NCBI GenBank assembly: GCA_016789905.1
Contig: JAEUQC010000196.1
Location: forward strand, 1 to 64,000
From: Bryobacterales bacterium
Lineage (GTDB): Bacteria; Acidobacteriota; Terriglobia; Bryobacterales; Bryobacteraceae
Direction of reading: 5' to 3'
DNA length: 64,000 nucleotides
This document shows positions 24,356 to 33,170 of this stretch, piece after piece. The notes beneath the pieces were generated by a model. The model had not been told where the DNA came from, did not search any database, and worked only from the letters and a program-made list of their open reading frames with translations. Both the position numbers and the translations under genes were made by a program. The number at the start of each line of letters is the position of its first letter. Positions within the stretch are counted from its first letter, which is position 1.

Positions 24356-25634
24356 CGCAGGGCAAGCGGGACCGCGGCGGCGCGGCGAAAGGGGAACCGC
24401 GTCTTTCCAGATGGTGGTGCTGCTGGTGCCTGTGGTGTTCGGGTTGATGGGGTTCGCGGTGGATTTGGGCCGTATGTACAGCGCGCGAAACGATTTGAAG
24501 AACGCGGCGAATTCGATGGCGCAAGCGGCGGCGGCGCAACTGGCGGGGACGGCGGTATCGATTGAGAACGCGACGGTGGCGGGGCAATACGCAGTCAGCA
24601 ACGCCAACGGGCGCGGGAATTTGTATGACTTCGGCGGATTACAAATTGGCGAGACGACCGGCAGCCTGAACAGCGAGGCGCCCACGCTGAATTTCTTCGA
24701 CACGGCGGCATCGGCGCTGGGAACGGAAGGAGCGACGGGCGGCGAGGGCGGCGCAACCACGGCGAAGCACGTGAGGGTGACCGTGCGCGGGGAAGCGCCG
24801 CTGGTGTTTTGGCGATTCCTTTCGCTGGCGCAGGAGGGCAAGCTGAACCTGGTGGCCGAGGCGGTGGCGGGTGTGAGCGCGCCGTTGTGCCAAGCCTGTG
24901 GCATTGAGCCGATGGCGGTGCAGGCGGTAAACCTGGAAGACACGGTGGACTTTGGCTTCCTGCCCGGTTCTCGCTACACGCTGGGCTATCTATGCAATGG
25001 CGGGCCGAATCCTGGCGCGCTGGCCAACACCGTGCAGCGCGTGCCGTATGTGTTGTTGAACAAGTTCAACGAGAGCGCGCAACTGTTGGCGGAAGAGAAC
25101 ACGCAGCTATACCGGATAGGCGCGATGGGGATGCCTGCGAACACGGACGCGAATTTTTCGTGTGTGCGATACAACGCCGAGGAGACGATCTGGGTGAACG
25201 CGGCCCCGCTGAATTGCAACCAAAACCGCGTGAACACGCAGATAACGACGTTTCTGTGCGGGCTGGCGGCGCGGTTCGACAACACGACGGTTCCGGCGGC
25301 GTGCAATGCGGTGGCGGAGACGGACACGATTCTTAGCGCGGCGACGGTGGACAGCGACCTTGCGGATGTGGAAGACTACACGGCGTATGCGGGCAACCGG
25401 CGGCGAGTGATCACAGTGCCGATTGTGGACACCGCTTCGACGGCGACGATGATTGTGCAAGGGTTCCGGCAGTTCCTGTTGGAGCCGAACGCAAACGATA
25501 CGACGCTGAATGTGAACGACGCCAATGGCCGAGTGGCGGCGTTGTATTTGGGGTCCGTCATGCCGGTGCGGGCCGGGCGTTTTGATGGCTGTACGCTGAC
25601 AACCGGGCCGGGGAAGGTGGTACTGCACCAATGA
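24324..25634 (+). CDS. TadG-like pseudopilus protein with TadE/G N-terminus
   Basis: 436 residues if started at TTG 24324; GTG 24333 is the other option, and both overlap cpaC. An N-terminal RGTASFQMVVLLVPVVFG, FAVDLGRMYSARNDLKNAAN stretch is the TadE/G-type membrane helix seen in TadG. The rest is a long periplasmic domain with several cysteines (PLCQACG, CVRYNAEE, NCNQN). TadE, TadF and TadG are minor pilins or assembly factors. The ATGA overlap with the next TadE-like gene supports one transcript. Confidence 0.8.
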   Translation: MDRVDTRNPSSAGQAGPRRRGERGTASFQMVVLLVPVVFGLMGFAVDLGRMYSARNDLKNAANSMAQAAAAQLAGTAVSIENATVAGQYAVSNANGRGNLYDFGGLQIGETTGSLNSEAPTLNFFDTAASALGTEGATGGEGGATTAKHVRVTVRGEAPLVFWRFLSLAQEGKLNLVAEAVAGVSAPLCQACGIEPMAVQAVNLEDTVDFGFLPGSRYTLGYLCNGGPNPGALANTVQRVPYVLLNKFNESAQLLAEENTQLYRIGAMGMPANTDANFSCVRYNAEETIWVNAAPLNCNQNRVNTQITTFLCGLAARFDNTTVPAACNAVAETDTILSAATVDSDLADVEDYTAYAGNRRRVITVPIVDTASTATMIVQGFRQFLLEPNANDTTLNVNDANGRVAALYLGSVMPVRAGRFDGCTLTTGPGKVVLHQ

Positions 25635-26137
25635 CCCATCGCCGCCGTCAACGCGGGAATACACTCATGGAATCGATGCTGTTCCTTCCGATTCTGTTGA
25701 TGCTGCTATTTGGCATGGTGGAATTGGCGCGGATCACGTGGACCTATTTCACGTTGCAGAAGATCCTCTATGCGGTGGGCCGGTATGCGGCGACGCAGCC
25801 GGCGGTGAACTTCTGCGACGAGGCGGACCCGATTCTGACCGATGCCAAGAACCTGGCGACGCGCGGTGTGGGGGACGCGGCAGGCGAATTGCAGTTGGCG
25901 AGTTTGACTCCGGATTTGATTAGCGTGCGGCTGGAACGGGTGCAGACCGACAACGCGGCGTTGGGCGATTGCGAATGCTCCGCGAGCGGCTGCGATAACG
26001 CGCAGGGCGGCCGGGGTCCGGATTTTGTTGTGGTGTCTGTGACCGACGGCTATTCGATGCGCACGAATATTCCATTTGTGCCGTCGGATACTTTTTTGCT
26101 GCGTCCGGTGGTGAGGGTGCCCTATGGCGCGTTGTAA
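25631..26137 (+). CDS. TadE-like minor pilin 1
   Basis: 168 residues. RRQRGNTLMESMLFLPILLM, LFGMVELARITWTYFTLQK is the conserved TadE N-terminal helix, with E in the +5-like position of the pseudopilin signature. The remainder is a small periplasmic domain with a Cys-rich patch (GDCECSASGCDN). It overlaps the preceding gene by ATGA and the next TadE-like gene by 14 bases. Confidence 0.85.
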   Translation: MTHRRRQRGNTLMESMLFLPILLMLLFGMVELARITWTYFTLQKILYAVGRYAATQPAVNFCDEADPILTDAKNLATRGVGDAAGELQLASLTPDLISVRLERVQTDNAALGDCECSASGCDNAQGGRGPDFVVVSVTDGYSMRTNIPFVPSDTFLLRPVVRVPYGAL

Positions 26138-26636
26138 AAAGCGGCAAGGGGGGCAGGCGTCACTTGAGTACGTCGTCAGTTCGGCGGGCGTGCTGTTGCC
26201 GGTAACCTTCATGCTGGTGTTCACGGCGCAGATCCTGTGGACGTGGCATTCCGGCGTGGAGTGGACCCGGGAGGGCGCGAGATACGCGGCGACGCACTGC
26301 TACCAGAACGGCGGTGGGAACGTGCTGACGTGGATGCGGACGCATGTGCCGGTACACATGGATCAGCAGGAGTTCGCTTCGGGCACGGCGGATATTCAAG
26401 TGAGCTACTATTCGCGAAACGCCGAGACGGGGCTGCTGGAAGAGTTCGCCTGCGACGGCGGGGACTGCAGCACGGAGTGCGTGCCGGACGCGGTGACGAT
26501 TCGCGTGAGCGGTTACGAGTACCGCACGTTTCTGAATTACCTGGGCCTGCCGCCGGTGCAGATGCCGAATTTCATGACTTCGATGCCGATAGAAAGCGCG
26601 GGCTGCGACCCGGAAGCGGGCACCTGTCAGCCGTAG
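26124..26636 (+). CDS. TadE-like minor pilin 2
   Basis: 170 residues. KKRQGGQASLEYVVSSAG has the G/XXXLEY-like cleavage pattern of pseudopilins, and the helix continues LLPVTFMLVFTAQILW. The periplasmic part contains CDGGDCSTEC. It is the second TadE-type protein in tandem, so the locus has a TadE-E-G-like minor pilin set. Its start lies within the preceding gene. Confidence 0.85.
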   Translation: MARCKKRQGGQASLEYVVSSAGVLLPVTFMLVFTAQILWTWHSGVEWTREGARYAATHCYQNGGGNVLTWMRTHVPVHMDQQEFASGTADIQVSYYSRNAETGLLEEFACDGGDCSTECVPDAVTIRVSGYEYRTFLNYLGLPPVQMPNFMTSMPIESAGCDPEAGTCQP

Positions 26637-26654
26637 GAGAAGAGAGCGAAACGA

Positions 26655-27830
26655 ATGTCCTTTACGCTATTGATAGCATCTTCAGAAGACCAGGTTCGGG
26701 ATCTGGTTCGCGACAGCCTGGCGAATACGCCGAACGCGCGCGTGGTGGGCGAGTACCCGGAAGTGACGCCGAACCTTTACATTCGCGTGTTGCAGGACGT
26801 GGAGCGGCATCCGGATACGGCATTGTTTCTGGACATCTCGTCGGACCCGGTGAACGGCATCAAATCGCTGGAGAAACTGAAGCAGGCGGTGCCGGACCTG
26901 TATGTGATTGTGTGCGACTACAGCGAGGACGGCGAGAGTATTCTGCTGACGATCCGCAGCGGGGCGAACGACTACCTGACGATGCCGCTGAAGCGCAGCG
27001 ACCTGCGTGACGCGCTGACAAGGCTGGAGCGGACGCCGCGGCGGGCGATTGCCGGCGGCAGCCAATTGGGCCGGATCTACACGTTTTTGGGCGCTAAGGG
27101 CGGCGTGGGTACAACGGCGCTGGCGGTGAATTTCGCCACCATTCTGGCGCAGCGTAAAAAGCAGACCGTGCTGCTGGATGTGGATTGGACGGCGAACGAC
27201 GTAGCCATGCAGGTGGGCGCGGCGCCGCAGTACACCCTGCTGGAAGTGGGCGAGAATCTGGACCGGATGGACCAGTCGCTGTTTGAAGGATTTGTGACGC
27301 GAGACCCATCGGGGTTCCTGCTTGTGGGGCCGCCGGATTCGCTGGAGCAGCCGCGATCGCTGTTCACCGATTCGATGCTGCGCGAGTTCACAACGTTTCT
27401 GGTGGAGAAGTACGACGCGATTGTGATGGACGCCGGTTGCGACCTGTCGAACGACCTGACGCTGGCCGCGCTGCAGGTATCGACCACGGTGTTCATTGTG
27501 ACGACGCAAGAATTTCCCGCGATCCGGAACACGCAACGCTATTTGAGCTACCTGATGCGAATGGGCTTTACGGCGGACCAGATCAAGATTGTCATCAATA
27601 AGTATCAGAAGAAGGCGGGCTCGCAGATTGCTTCGTTGGAGCAGGTGACGCAGACGCTGAACCAGCCGGTATTTTATGGGATACCGGAGTCAAGCGCGAT
27701 GCTGGCGAGCATTAACCGGGCGCGGCCGCTGGTGACCGACCGGCAGGCGTTTCCGGACATGGACCGCGTGTTGCGGGCGTTTGTGGACAAGGCGACTGGC
27801 GTGAAAAAGGAGTTGGCGCAGACGGCGTAG
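26655..27830 (+). CDS. cpaE: Tad pilus localisation ATPase CpaE/TadZ
   Basis: 391 residues: an N-terminal receiver-like domain (about 1-125, LLIASSEDQVRDLVRDSL, ALFLDISSD) and a ParA/MinD ATPase domain with deviant Walker motif KGGVGTT (148-154) and LLDVDWTANDVAMQV. The family places the Tad machinery at a cell site. Lys of the deviant Walker site is present. The receiver-like domain keeps an Asp in FLDIS, but whether it is phosphorylated is unknown. Confidence 0.92.
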   Translation: MSFTLLIASSEDQVRDLVRDSLANTPNARVVGEYPEVTPNLYIRVLQDVERHPDTALFLDISSDPVNGIKSLEKLKQAVPDLYVIVCDYSEDGESILLTIRSGANDYLTMPLKRSDLRDALTRLERTPRRAIAGGSQLGRIYTFLGAKGGVGTTALAVNFATILAQRKKQTVLLDVDWTANDVAMQVGAAPQYTLLEVGENLDRMDQSLFEGFVTRDPSGFLLVGPPDSLEQPRSLFTDSMLREFTTFLVEKYDAIVMDAGCDLSNDLTLAALQVSTTVFIVTTQEFPAIRNTQRYLSYLMRMGFTADQIKIVINKYQKKAGSQIASLEQVTQTLNQPVFYGIPESSAMLASINRARPLVTDRQAFPDMDRVLRAFVDKATGVKKELAQTA

Positions 27831-27836
27831 CGAACC

Positions 27837-29150
27837 ATGGGAAGCCGCGCAACACCCCGCCCCGCCGCTGGCGCCGACCGTTGGTTCGGCATCAAGACCC
27901 GCATCCATGCGAAGCTGCTGACGCTGCTTACGCCCGAGCAACTGCGGGCGCTGAACAAGGACGGCGTGCGCGAGCAACTGGGCGTGAACATTGAACGCAT
28001 TGTTCGCGACGAAGGGATTCCGCTGAACGCGGGCGAGCGCGACCGGCTGATTGAAGAAGTGCTCGATGAGGTATTCGGGCTGGGGCCGCTGGAAGCGTTG
28101 ATGAAGGACGCGACGATCAGCGACATCATGGTGAACGGGCCAGATTCGATTTATGTGGAGCGGCACGGCAAAGTGGTGGAGACCTCGGTCCGGTTCAAAG
28201 ATACGGCCCATGTGCGGACGATCATCGACCGGATTGTTTCGAATATTGGCCGGCGCATCGACGACTCGTCGCCGATTGTGGACGCCCGCCTGGGCGATGG
28301 CAGCCGCGTATGCGCGGTGATTCCGCCGTTGTCATTGAACGGGCCGGTGATGTCGATCCGGCGGTTCGGCAAGCGGCTGCTGACGGTAGATGATCTGATC
28401 CGGCTGGATACGTTCACGCCGGGGATTATCGATTTTCTAGCCGGGGCGGTGAAGGCGCGGCTGAATATCGTCGTGTCCGGCGGTTCGGGCTCCGGGAAGA
28501 CGACGATGCTGAACACACTATCGCGCTTCATTCGTGAGGAAGAGCGTGTGGTGACCATTGAAGACACGGCCGAACTGCAGATGCAGCAGGAGCACGTGGT
28601 GCGGCTGGAGACGCGGCCGATTAACATTGAAGGCGCGGGCGCGATCACGCAACGGGACCTGGTAATCAATGCGCTGCGTATGCGTCCGGACCGCATCATT
28701 ATTGGGGAGTGCCGCGGCGCCGAGGCCATGGACATGATGCAGGCGATGAACACCGGCCACGATGGATCGATGACCACGACCCACGCCAATACGGGGCGCG
28801 ACGCGTTTTCGCGGCTGGAGACAATGGTGATGATGGCCAGCCAAAGCATTCCGGACCGAGTGATCCGGCAGATGCTGGCGAGCGCGGTGAACCTGGTGGT
28901 ACACTGCGCGCGGCTGACCGATGGCACGCGCAAGGTGGTGAGCATTTCCGAGGTGACTGGCGTGGAAGGCGACCAGGTGAAGATTGAGGATATCTTCCTG
29001 TTCGAGAGAGAAGGGCTAAGCGCGGGCGGGCGCGTGCTGGGACGGTTCCGCGGACAAAACTATCGCCCGGTGTGCGCGGAGCGGATTCGTTCCTACGGGA
29101 TTAAACTGGACGACGCCATTTACGACGAAGTACACGAGGTGACGGACTGA
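27837..29150 (+). CDS. cpaF: Tad pilus assembly ATPase CpaF/TadA
   Basis: 437 residues of the type II/IV secretion ATPase family. Walker A is GGSGSGKTTM (about 215-224), followed by RVVTIEDTAELQMQ (Asp box), MRPDRIIIGECRGAEAMDM (Walker B region) and the STTTHANT motif variant. It powers Flp pilus extension, and in many Tad systems also retraction. The start is 6 bases after cpaE, and its stop overlaps tadB (TGATG). Confidence 0.96.
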   Translation: MGSRATPRPAAGADRWFGIKTRIHAKLLTLLTPEQLRALNKDGVREQLGVNIERIVRDEGIPLNAGERDRLIEEVLDEVFGLGPLEALMKDATISDIMVNGPDSIYVERHGKVVETSVRFKDTAHVRTIIDRIVSNIGRRIDDSSPIVDARLGDGSRVCAVIPPLSLNGPVMSIRRFGKRLLTVDDLIRLDTFTPGIIDFLAGAVKARLNIVVSGGSGSGKTTMLNTLSRFIREEERVVTIEDTAELQMQQEHVVRLETRPINIEGAGAITQRDLVINALRMRPDRIIIGECRGAEAMDMMQAMNTGHDGSMTTTHANTGRDAFSRLETMVMMASQSIPDRVIRQMLASAVNLVVHCARLTDGTRKVVSISEVTGVEGDQVKIEDIFLFEREGLSAGGRVLGRFRGQNYRPVCAERIRSYGIKLDDAIYDEVHEVTD

Positions 29151-30127
29151 TGTTGCTGTTCTTCCTGGTGACATTTGCGTTGTTCGCCGCGGCATTTTTC
29201 GGGGCGGCTTACTACGTGTTCGCAGTGCCGGAGAAGGCGGCGGCGGGCACGTTGCAGCAACGGTTGCGCGAGTTGCGGGCCGCGGCGGCGGGCGGGGAAC
29301 GGCGGTCGTCCCGGGCCGATCTTTTCCGCCGCGAGGAGCGCGGCAGCTTTGCGTGGCTGGGGGAAATGATCAGCGGCGGCGGCGCGCTGACGAAGCTGCA
29401 AAAGGCGATCAACCAGGCGGACCTGAAGTATCGGGCGGCCGACGTGGCGGGGCTGACACTGATTTTGTTTGTTGTGCTGTTCCTGTTGCTAGGCCTGTTC
29501 ATGCCGCTGCTGTTGCTGCGGACACTCTTTTCGGCCATGCTGGCGGCGGTTCCGCTGCTTATCATCTCGCGGAAGCGCGCGGCGCGGCTGGCGAAGTTCG
29601 AAGCGCAGTTGCCGGATTCGATTGATTTGTTCAACCGGTCCATGCGCGCGGGTCACAATATTCAATCGGGGCTGGAGACGATTGCGACTGAGACGGCGGA
29701 CCCGACCAAGCAGGAGTTCAAGAAGCTGATGGAAGAGATGAGCCTGGGCTCCACGCTGGACGCCGCGCTGCACAACCTGGGCGAGCGTATGCCGCTCATC
29801 GACTTGAAGTTTTTCATCACCGGTTTGATTCTGCAACGGCAGACGGGCGCGAACATGGTGGCGGTGCTGGAGAACCTTTCGATGTTGGTGCGCGAGCGGC
29901 TGTCGCTGCAGGAAAAGCTGAAGGCCGCGACGGCGCAGCAGCGTTATTCGGCGGCGCTGCTGTGCGGCATGCCCGTCGTTTTCGGCATAGTGCTGTGGTT
30001 TATGAAGCCCGAGTACATTGACATTCTGGTGAATGACGACACGGGCAGCAAGTTCTTCATGTACGCCGTGGTCTCGGAAATATTGGGAATTCTGGTGATT
30101 CGTAAGATGTCGAGCCCGAAGATATGA
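29150..30127 (+). CDS. tadB: Tad pilus inner-membrane platform protein TadB
   Basis: 325 residues with an N-terminal span, a double-span region (about residues 95-135) and the T2SSF domain (FEAQLPDSIDLFNRSMRAGH, IQSGLETIATETADPTKQEF). TadB and TadC form the inner-membrane platform that couples CpaF to pilin assembly. It overlaps cpaF by one base and tadC by four. Confidence 0.93.
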   Translation: MLLFFLVTFALFAAAFFGAAYYVFAVPEKAAAGTLQQRLRELRAAAAGGERRSSRADLFRREERGSFAWLGEMISGGGALTKLQKAINQADLKYRAADVAGLTLILFVVLFLLLGLFMPLLLLRTLFSAMLAAVPLLIISRKRAARLAKFEAQLPDSIDLFNRSMRAGHNIQSGLETIATETADPTKQEFKKLMEEMSLGSTLDAALHNLGERMPLIDLKFFITGLILQRQTGANMVAVLENLSMLVRERLSLQEKLKAATAQQRYSAALLCGMPVVFGIVLWFMKPEYIDILVNDDTGSKFFMYAVVSEILGILVIRKMSSPKI

Positions 30128-31062
30128 TCGCCCTCCTCTTTTTCGTATTGATGTTCGCGTCGCTGGCGGCGATGATCTGGAGCGGATTGCAATTGCTGCA
30201 ACCGCAGGAGAATCCGTTGGACGACCGGCTGGGCGAACTGATGGCGACGCGGCGCGAGGGCGAAGCGCGCGGCACGAAACGCAAATTGGGCGGCGGTTTC
30301 CTGAACAGCTTTCTGTATTTTGTGGAGTTGATTCCGGGCGTGGACAGCGTGTTGGAAGAGAGCGAGCAACTGCTGCGGCAGGCCGGGTTCCGAAGCCGGG
30401 AGGCGTTGGCGTATTACGCGATGTTCAACCTGGCGTTTTTGATTGCGTTGATGATTGCGTCGTGGATGGTGCAGGAAGATTCGAAGCCATTTATTTCGAA
30501 ACTGCTCGGGCTGGCGCCGGCGTTCCTGCTGGGCTGGCTGCTGCCGAAGCAGGTTCTCTACCGGCTGATGAAGCGCTACAAAAACAAACTGCAGGAAGCG
30601 CTGCCAGATACGGTGGATCTGCTCGGCATTGTGCTCGGCACCGGGCTGGCGCTGGACCAGGCGATCAGCCGCGTTTGCGAGGAGATGCAGTTCATCTACC
30701 CGGAGCTTTCGGCCGAGTTCTACACGGTGGTGATGCAGGTGAAGGCGGGGCAGGACCGCAGCAAAGCGTTCAAGCAACTGGTGAAACGGACGGGAATTGA
30801 GGACATCAAATCCCTGGCGGCGATGATTATCCAGTCCGAGCGTTTCGGCACCAGTTTGTCCCAGGCGCTGAAGGTTTATGCCGACGCACTGCGCATGAGG
30901 CGCCGGTTGCGCGGCGAAAAGGCCGTGGGCGAAGCGGGCATCAAGATGGTGCTGGCGACGGTCGTGTTTATTCTTCCGGTCGTGTTTATCATTACGCTGG
31001 TGCCGGCGATGTTAACTATGTTGAACAATCTGCGGGGCGGCATTGGCGCCTCGGCGCGGTAG
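30124..31062 (+). CDS. tadC: Tad pilus inner-membrane platform protein TadC
   Basis: 312 residues, paralogous to TadB. It has an N-terminal span, two central spans (AYYAMFNLAFLIALMIASWM, APAFLLGWLLP) and a T2SSF domain (LQEALPDTVDLLGIVLGTGL, ALDQAISRVCEEM), closing with one further span. It is the last gene of the Tad locus. Its stop is 3 bases from that of the convergent CoA-binding protein gene. Confidence 0.93.
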   Translation: MIALLFFVLMFASLAAMIWSGLQLLQPQENPLDDRLGELMATRREGEARGTKRKLGGGFLNSFLYFVELIPGVDSVLEESEQLLRQAGFRSREALAYYAMFNLAFLIALMIASWMVQEDSKPFISKLLGLAPAFLLGWLLPKQVLYRLMKRYKNKLQEALPDTVDLLGIVLGTGLALDQAISRVCEEMQFIYPELSAEFYTVVMQVKAGQDRSKAFKQLVKRTGIEDIKSLAAMIIQSERFGTSLSQALKVYADALRMRRRLRGEKAVGEAGIKMVLATVVFILPVVFIITLVPAMLTMLNNLRGGIGASAR

Positions 31063-31065
31063 CGA

Positions 31066-31470
31066 TTACAGCAGCAGGCGGCGGTGTTCTTTTAGGATGC
31101 ACCGGTCCATGACGACTTTGATTCCGGCGGCGCGGGCCTTGGCGGCGGCGGCTTCGTGGATGACGCCCTCCTGCAGCCATAGGTACGGAATGCCGAGGCG
31201 GATCACGTCACCGGCGATTTCCGGCACGGCTTCGGATTGGCGGAAGACGTCGACGATATCGATTTTGTGCGGCACGCCGGAGAGTGTGGCGTAGGCCTTT
31301 TCGCCGAGCACTTCGGTCTCCGCGGGGTTGACGGGAATAATGCGATAGCCGTGTTGCTGCATGTAGCCGGCCACGCCGTGGCTGGGGCGCAGCCGTTTGC
31401 TGGAAAGGCCGACGACGGCGATGGTCCTGGCGTTGCGCAGCATCTCGATCATGTCGGCGTCGTTACTCAT
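31066..31470 (-). CDS. CoA-binding domain protein (YccU-like)
   Basis: 134 residues matching CoA_binding_2: ARTIAVVGLSSKRLRPSHGV, YMQQHGYRIIPVNP, YATLSGVPHKIDIVDVFRQS and LWLQEGVIHEAAAAKA. This Rossmann fold binds CoA in related proteins, and the cellular role is not established. It overlaps the end of rluB by 8 bases, so it is the last member of the scpA-scpB-rluB transcript. Confidence 0.85.
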   Translation of the reverse strand: MSNDADMIEMLRNARTIAVVGLSSKRLRPSHGVAGYMQQHGYRIIPVNPAETEVLGEKAYATLSGVPHKIDIVDVFRQSEAVPEIAGDVIRLGIPYLWLQEGVIHEAAAAKARAAGIKVVMDRCILKEHRRLLL

Positions 31471-32200
31471 CTTCAGCCACTTTCAACTTTAGGATGCGAC
31501 AGAACTTGGCCACTTCCTTCGGCGTTAGCGACCGGTATTCACGCGGCCGCAGCGAGCCCAGCTCCAGAAACCCGATGCGCACGCGCTTCAGCTTTTCCAC
31601 CAGCACGCCGAAGGAGTTGAACATCAGGCGGATCTGGTTCTGCCGGCCTTCGATCAATTGCACTTCGTACCAGGGATTGATGGCGTGCTTCAATTTCTTC
31701 AGCCCGGCCGGGGCGGTTTTCTTTCCGTGAATATAGACGCCGCGGCGGAACTGCTCCTCCTGATCGGCGCTAAGCGAGGCGGTGACTTTTACAACGTAGG
31801 TTTTGACGAGTTCCGATTTCGCGGCCATCACAGCCTTGGCGAACTCGCCGTCGTTGGTCAATAGAATGAGCCCTTCGCTGGCGTAATCGAGCCGGCCAAC
31901 GGGGTAGACGCGCGTCTTGACGCCTTTCAACAGATCGACAATGGTGGTGCGGCCCTCGGGGTCGCTCATCGTGGTGACGCAGCCGACAGGCTTATTGAGC
32001 GCGATGTAGTGGAACTCCTGCGGTGGGCGCAGGAGCTTGCCATCGACCTTAATATGGTCCACGCCGAATTCGGCTTTGGTGCCCAGTTCGGTGACGATCT
32101 GGCCGTTGACGGTAACACGGCCATCGACGATCAACTGCTCCGCTTTGCGGCGGCTGGTGACCCCCGCGGACGAGATGATTTTCTGAAGACGCTCTTGCAT
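31463..32200 (-). CDS. rluB: rRNA pseudouridine synthase RluB/RsuA family
   Basis: 245 residues from the ATG at 32200; the frame is open further upstream but gives only a low-complexity Arg/Lys/Pro/Ser shadow of the scpB tail. An S4 domain opens it (MQERLQKIISSAGVTSRRKA, VDGRVTVNGQIVTELG). The catalytic Asp motif is YPVGRLDYASEGLILLTNDG. The enzyme isomerises uridine in 23S or 16S rRNA. Four bases separate it from the scpB stop, a common pairing with scpAB. Confidence 0.93.
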   Translation of the reverse strand: MQERLQKIISSAGVTSRRKAEQLIVDGRVTVNGQIVTELGTKAEFGVDHIKVDGKLLRPPQEFHYIALNKPVGCVTTMSDPEGRTTIVDLLKGVKTRVYPVGRLDYASEGLILLTNDGEFAKAVMAAKSELVKTYVVKVTASLSADQEEQFRRGVYIHGKKTAPAGLKKLKHAINPWYEVQLIEGRQNQIRLMFNSFGVLVEKLKRVRIGFLELGSLRPREYRSLTPKEVAKFCRILKLKVAEDE

Positions 32201-32204
32201 GGGT

Positions 32205-33167
32205 TTAGACTTCGGGCGCGGTGTCGTGGAGGGGCTCCGCTTTCGGTTCGATTTCCGGCGCGGTTTCCTGTTCTGGCTCCGGTTCCGGCGCGGGCGCGGC
32301 TTCCGGGAGGGGCTCTGGTTCCACAACGGCCACCGGTTCGGCGGGCGGCGCGGCGGCGGCTTCGGCCGCCGAAGCCGGGCCTTCGGCCTCTTCCGGCATC
32401 TCGTCCTCGCTAAAGGCGAGGCGGCGGAGCTCCTCGAACTCTTTGAGCGTCGGCAGCTCGTTGACGCTCTTCAGGCCGAACTGGACCAGAAAGTCCTTGG
32501 TGGTTTTGTAGAGAATTGGCTTGCCGATGACGTTCTTGCGGCCCGCGGTGGTGATCAGCTTCCGCTCTACCAGCGTCTTCAAAACACCCGCGCCCTGCAC
32601 ACCGCGGATCTCCATGATTTCGGGCGCGGTGATGGGCTGTTTATAGGCGATGACCGCCAGCGTTTCCAGCGCGGCACCGGTGAGTTTGAAGGACGGTTTC
32701 AGGTTCTTGACGAACTGGCGGACAGCTTCGTGGTGCTCCGGTTTGGTGGCCATTTTGAAGCCACCGGCGATTTCGCGAATTTGCAGGCCACGCTCCGGGC
32801 GCGAGAACTCCACCACCAGTTCGGCGAGCGACGCCTCCACCCGCTCGAGGGGCTGCTGCAACGCCTGGGCGATTTGCTTGGCCTCCAGCGGCTCGTCGGT
32901 GATATAGATGACCGCTTCGAGAATCGCCTTCAATTCGACGTCGGAGAGCTCCATCGGAACGGGTTCGGCTTCTTCGCCGGACTCTTCGTTCTCCGCGGCC
33001 GGGGGCTCTTCGGCGGCGGGTTCTTCCGCTGCGGGCTGTTCCGTCTCAGTGGCGGGCTGTTCCTCCGCCGGTGCGGGCTGTTCCTCCGCCGGTGCGGGCT
33101 CCGCCCCCTCACTCGTCAATGGTTCGTCCACCGCCTCCTGGGGCGGCTGCACTTCTTCCGGTTCCAT
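32205..33167 (-). CDS. scpB: Chromosome segregation/condensation protein ScpB with long acidic tails
   Basis: 320 residues. The core winged-helix ScpB domain spans about residues 95-255 (LKAILEAVIYITDEPLEAKQ, LTGAALETLAVIAYKQPITA, EIMEIRGVQGAGVLKTLVER). It is flanked by a 90-residue N-terminal and a 60-residue C-terminal tail of Glu, Pro and Ala. Typical ScpB is about 180-200 residues. A short tandem repeat encodes repeated PAPAEEQ units in the N-terminal tail. ScpB binds ScpA and SMC. Spacing to scpA is 3 bases. Confidence 0.93.
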   Translation of the reverse strand: MEPEEVQPPQEAVDEPLTSEGAEPAPAEEQPAPAEEQPATETEQPAAEEPAAEEPPAAENEESGEEAEPVPMELSDVELKAILEAVIYITDEPLEAKQIAQALQQPLERVEASLAELVVEFSRPERGLQIREIAGGFKMATKPEHHEAVRQFVKNLKPSFKLTGAALETLAVIAYKQPITAPEIMEIRGVQGAGVLKTLVERKLITTAGRKNVIGKPILYKTTKDFLVQFGLKSVNELPTLKEFEELRRLAFSEDEMPEEAEGPASAAEAAAAPPAEPVAVVEPEPLPEAAPAPEPEPEQETAPEIEPKAEPLHDTAPEV

Positions 33168-33170
33168 CGC

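Noticed and set aside
33061..33107. Short tandem repeat considered as a CRISPR or mobile-element trace
   Set aside because: It has only two copies without spacers and encodes an in-frame repeat of the ScpB tail.
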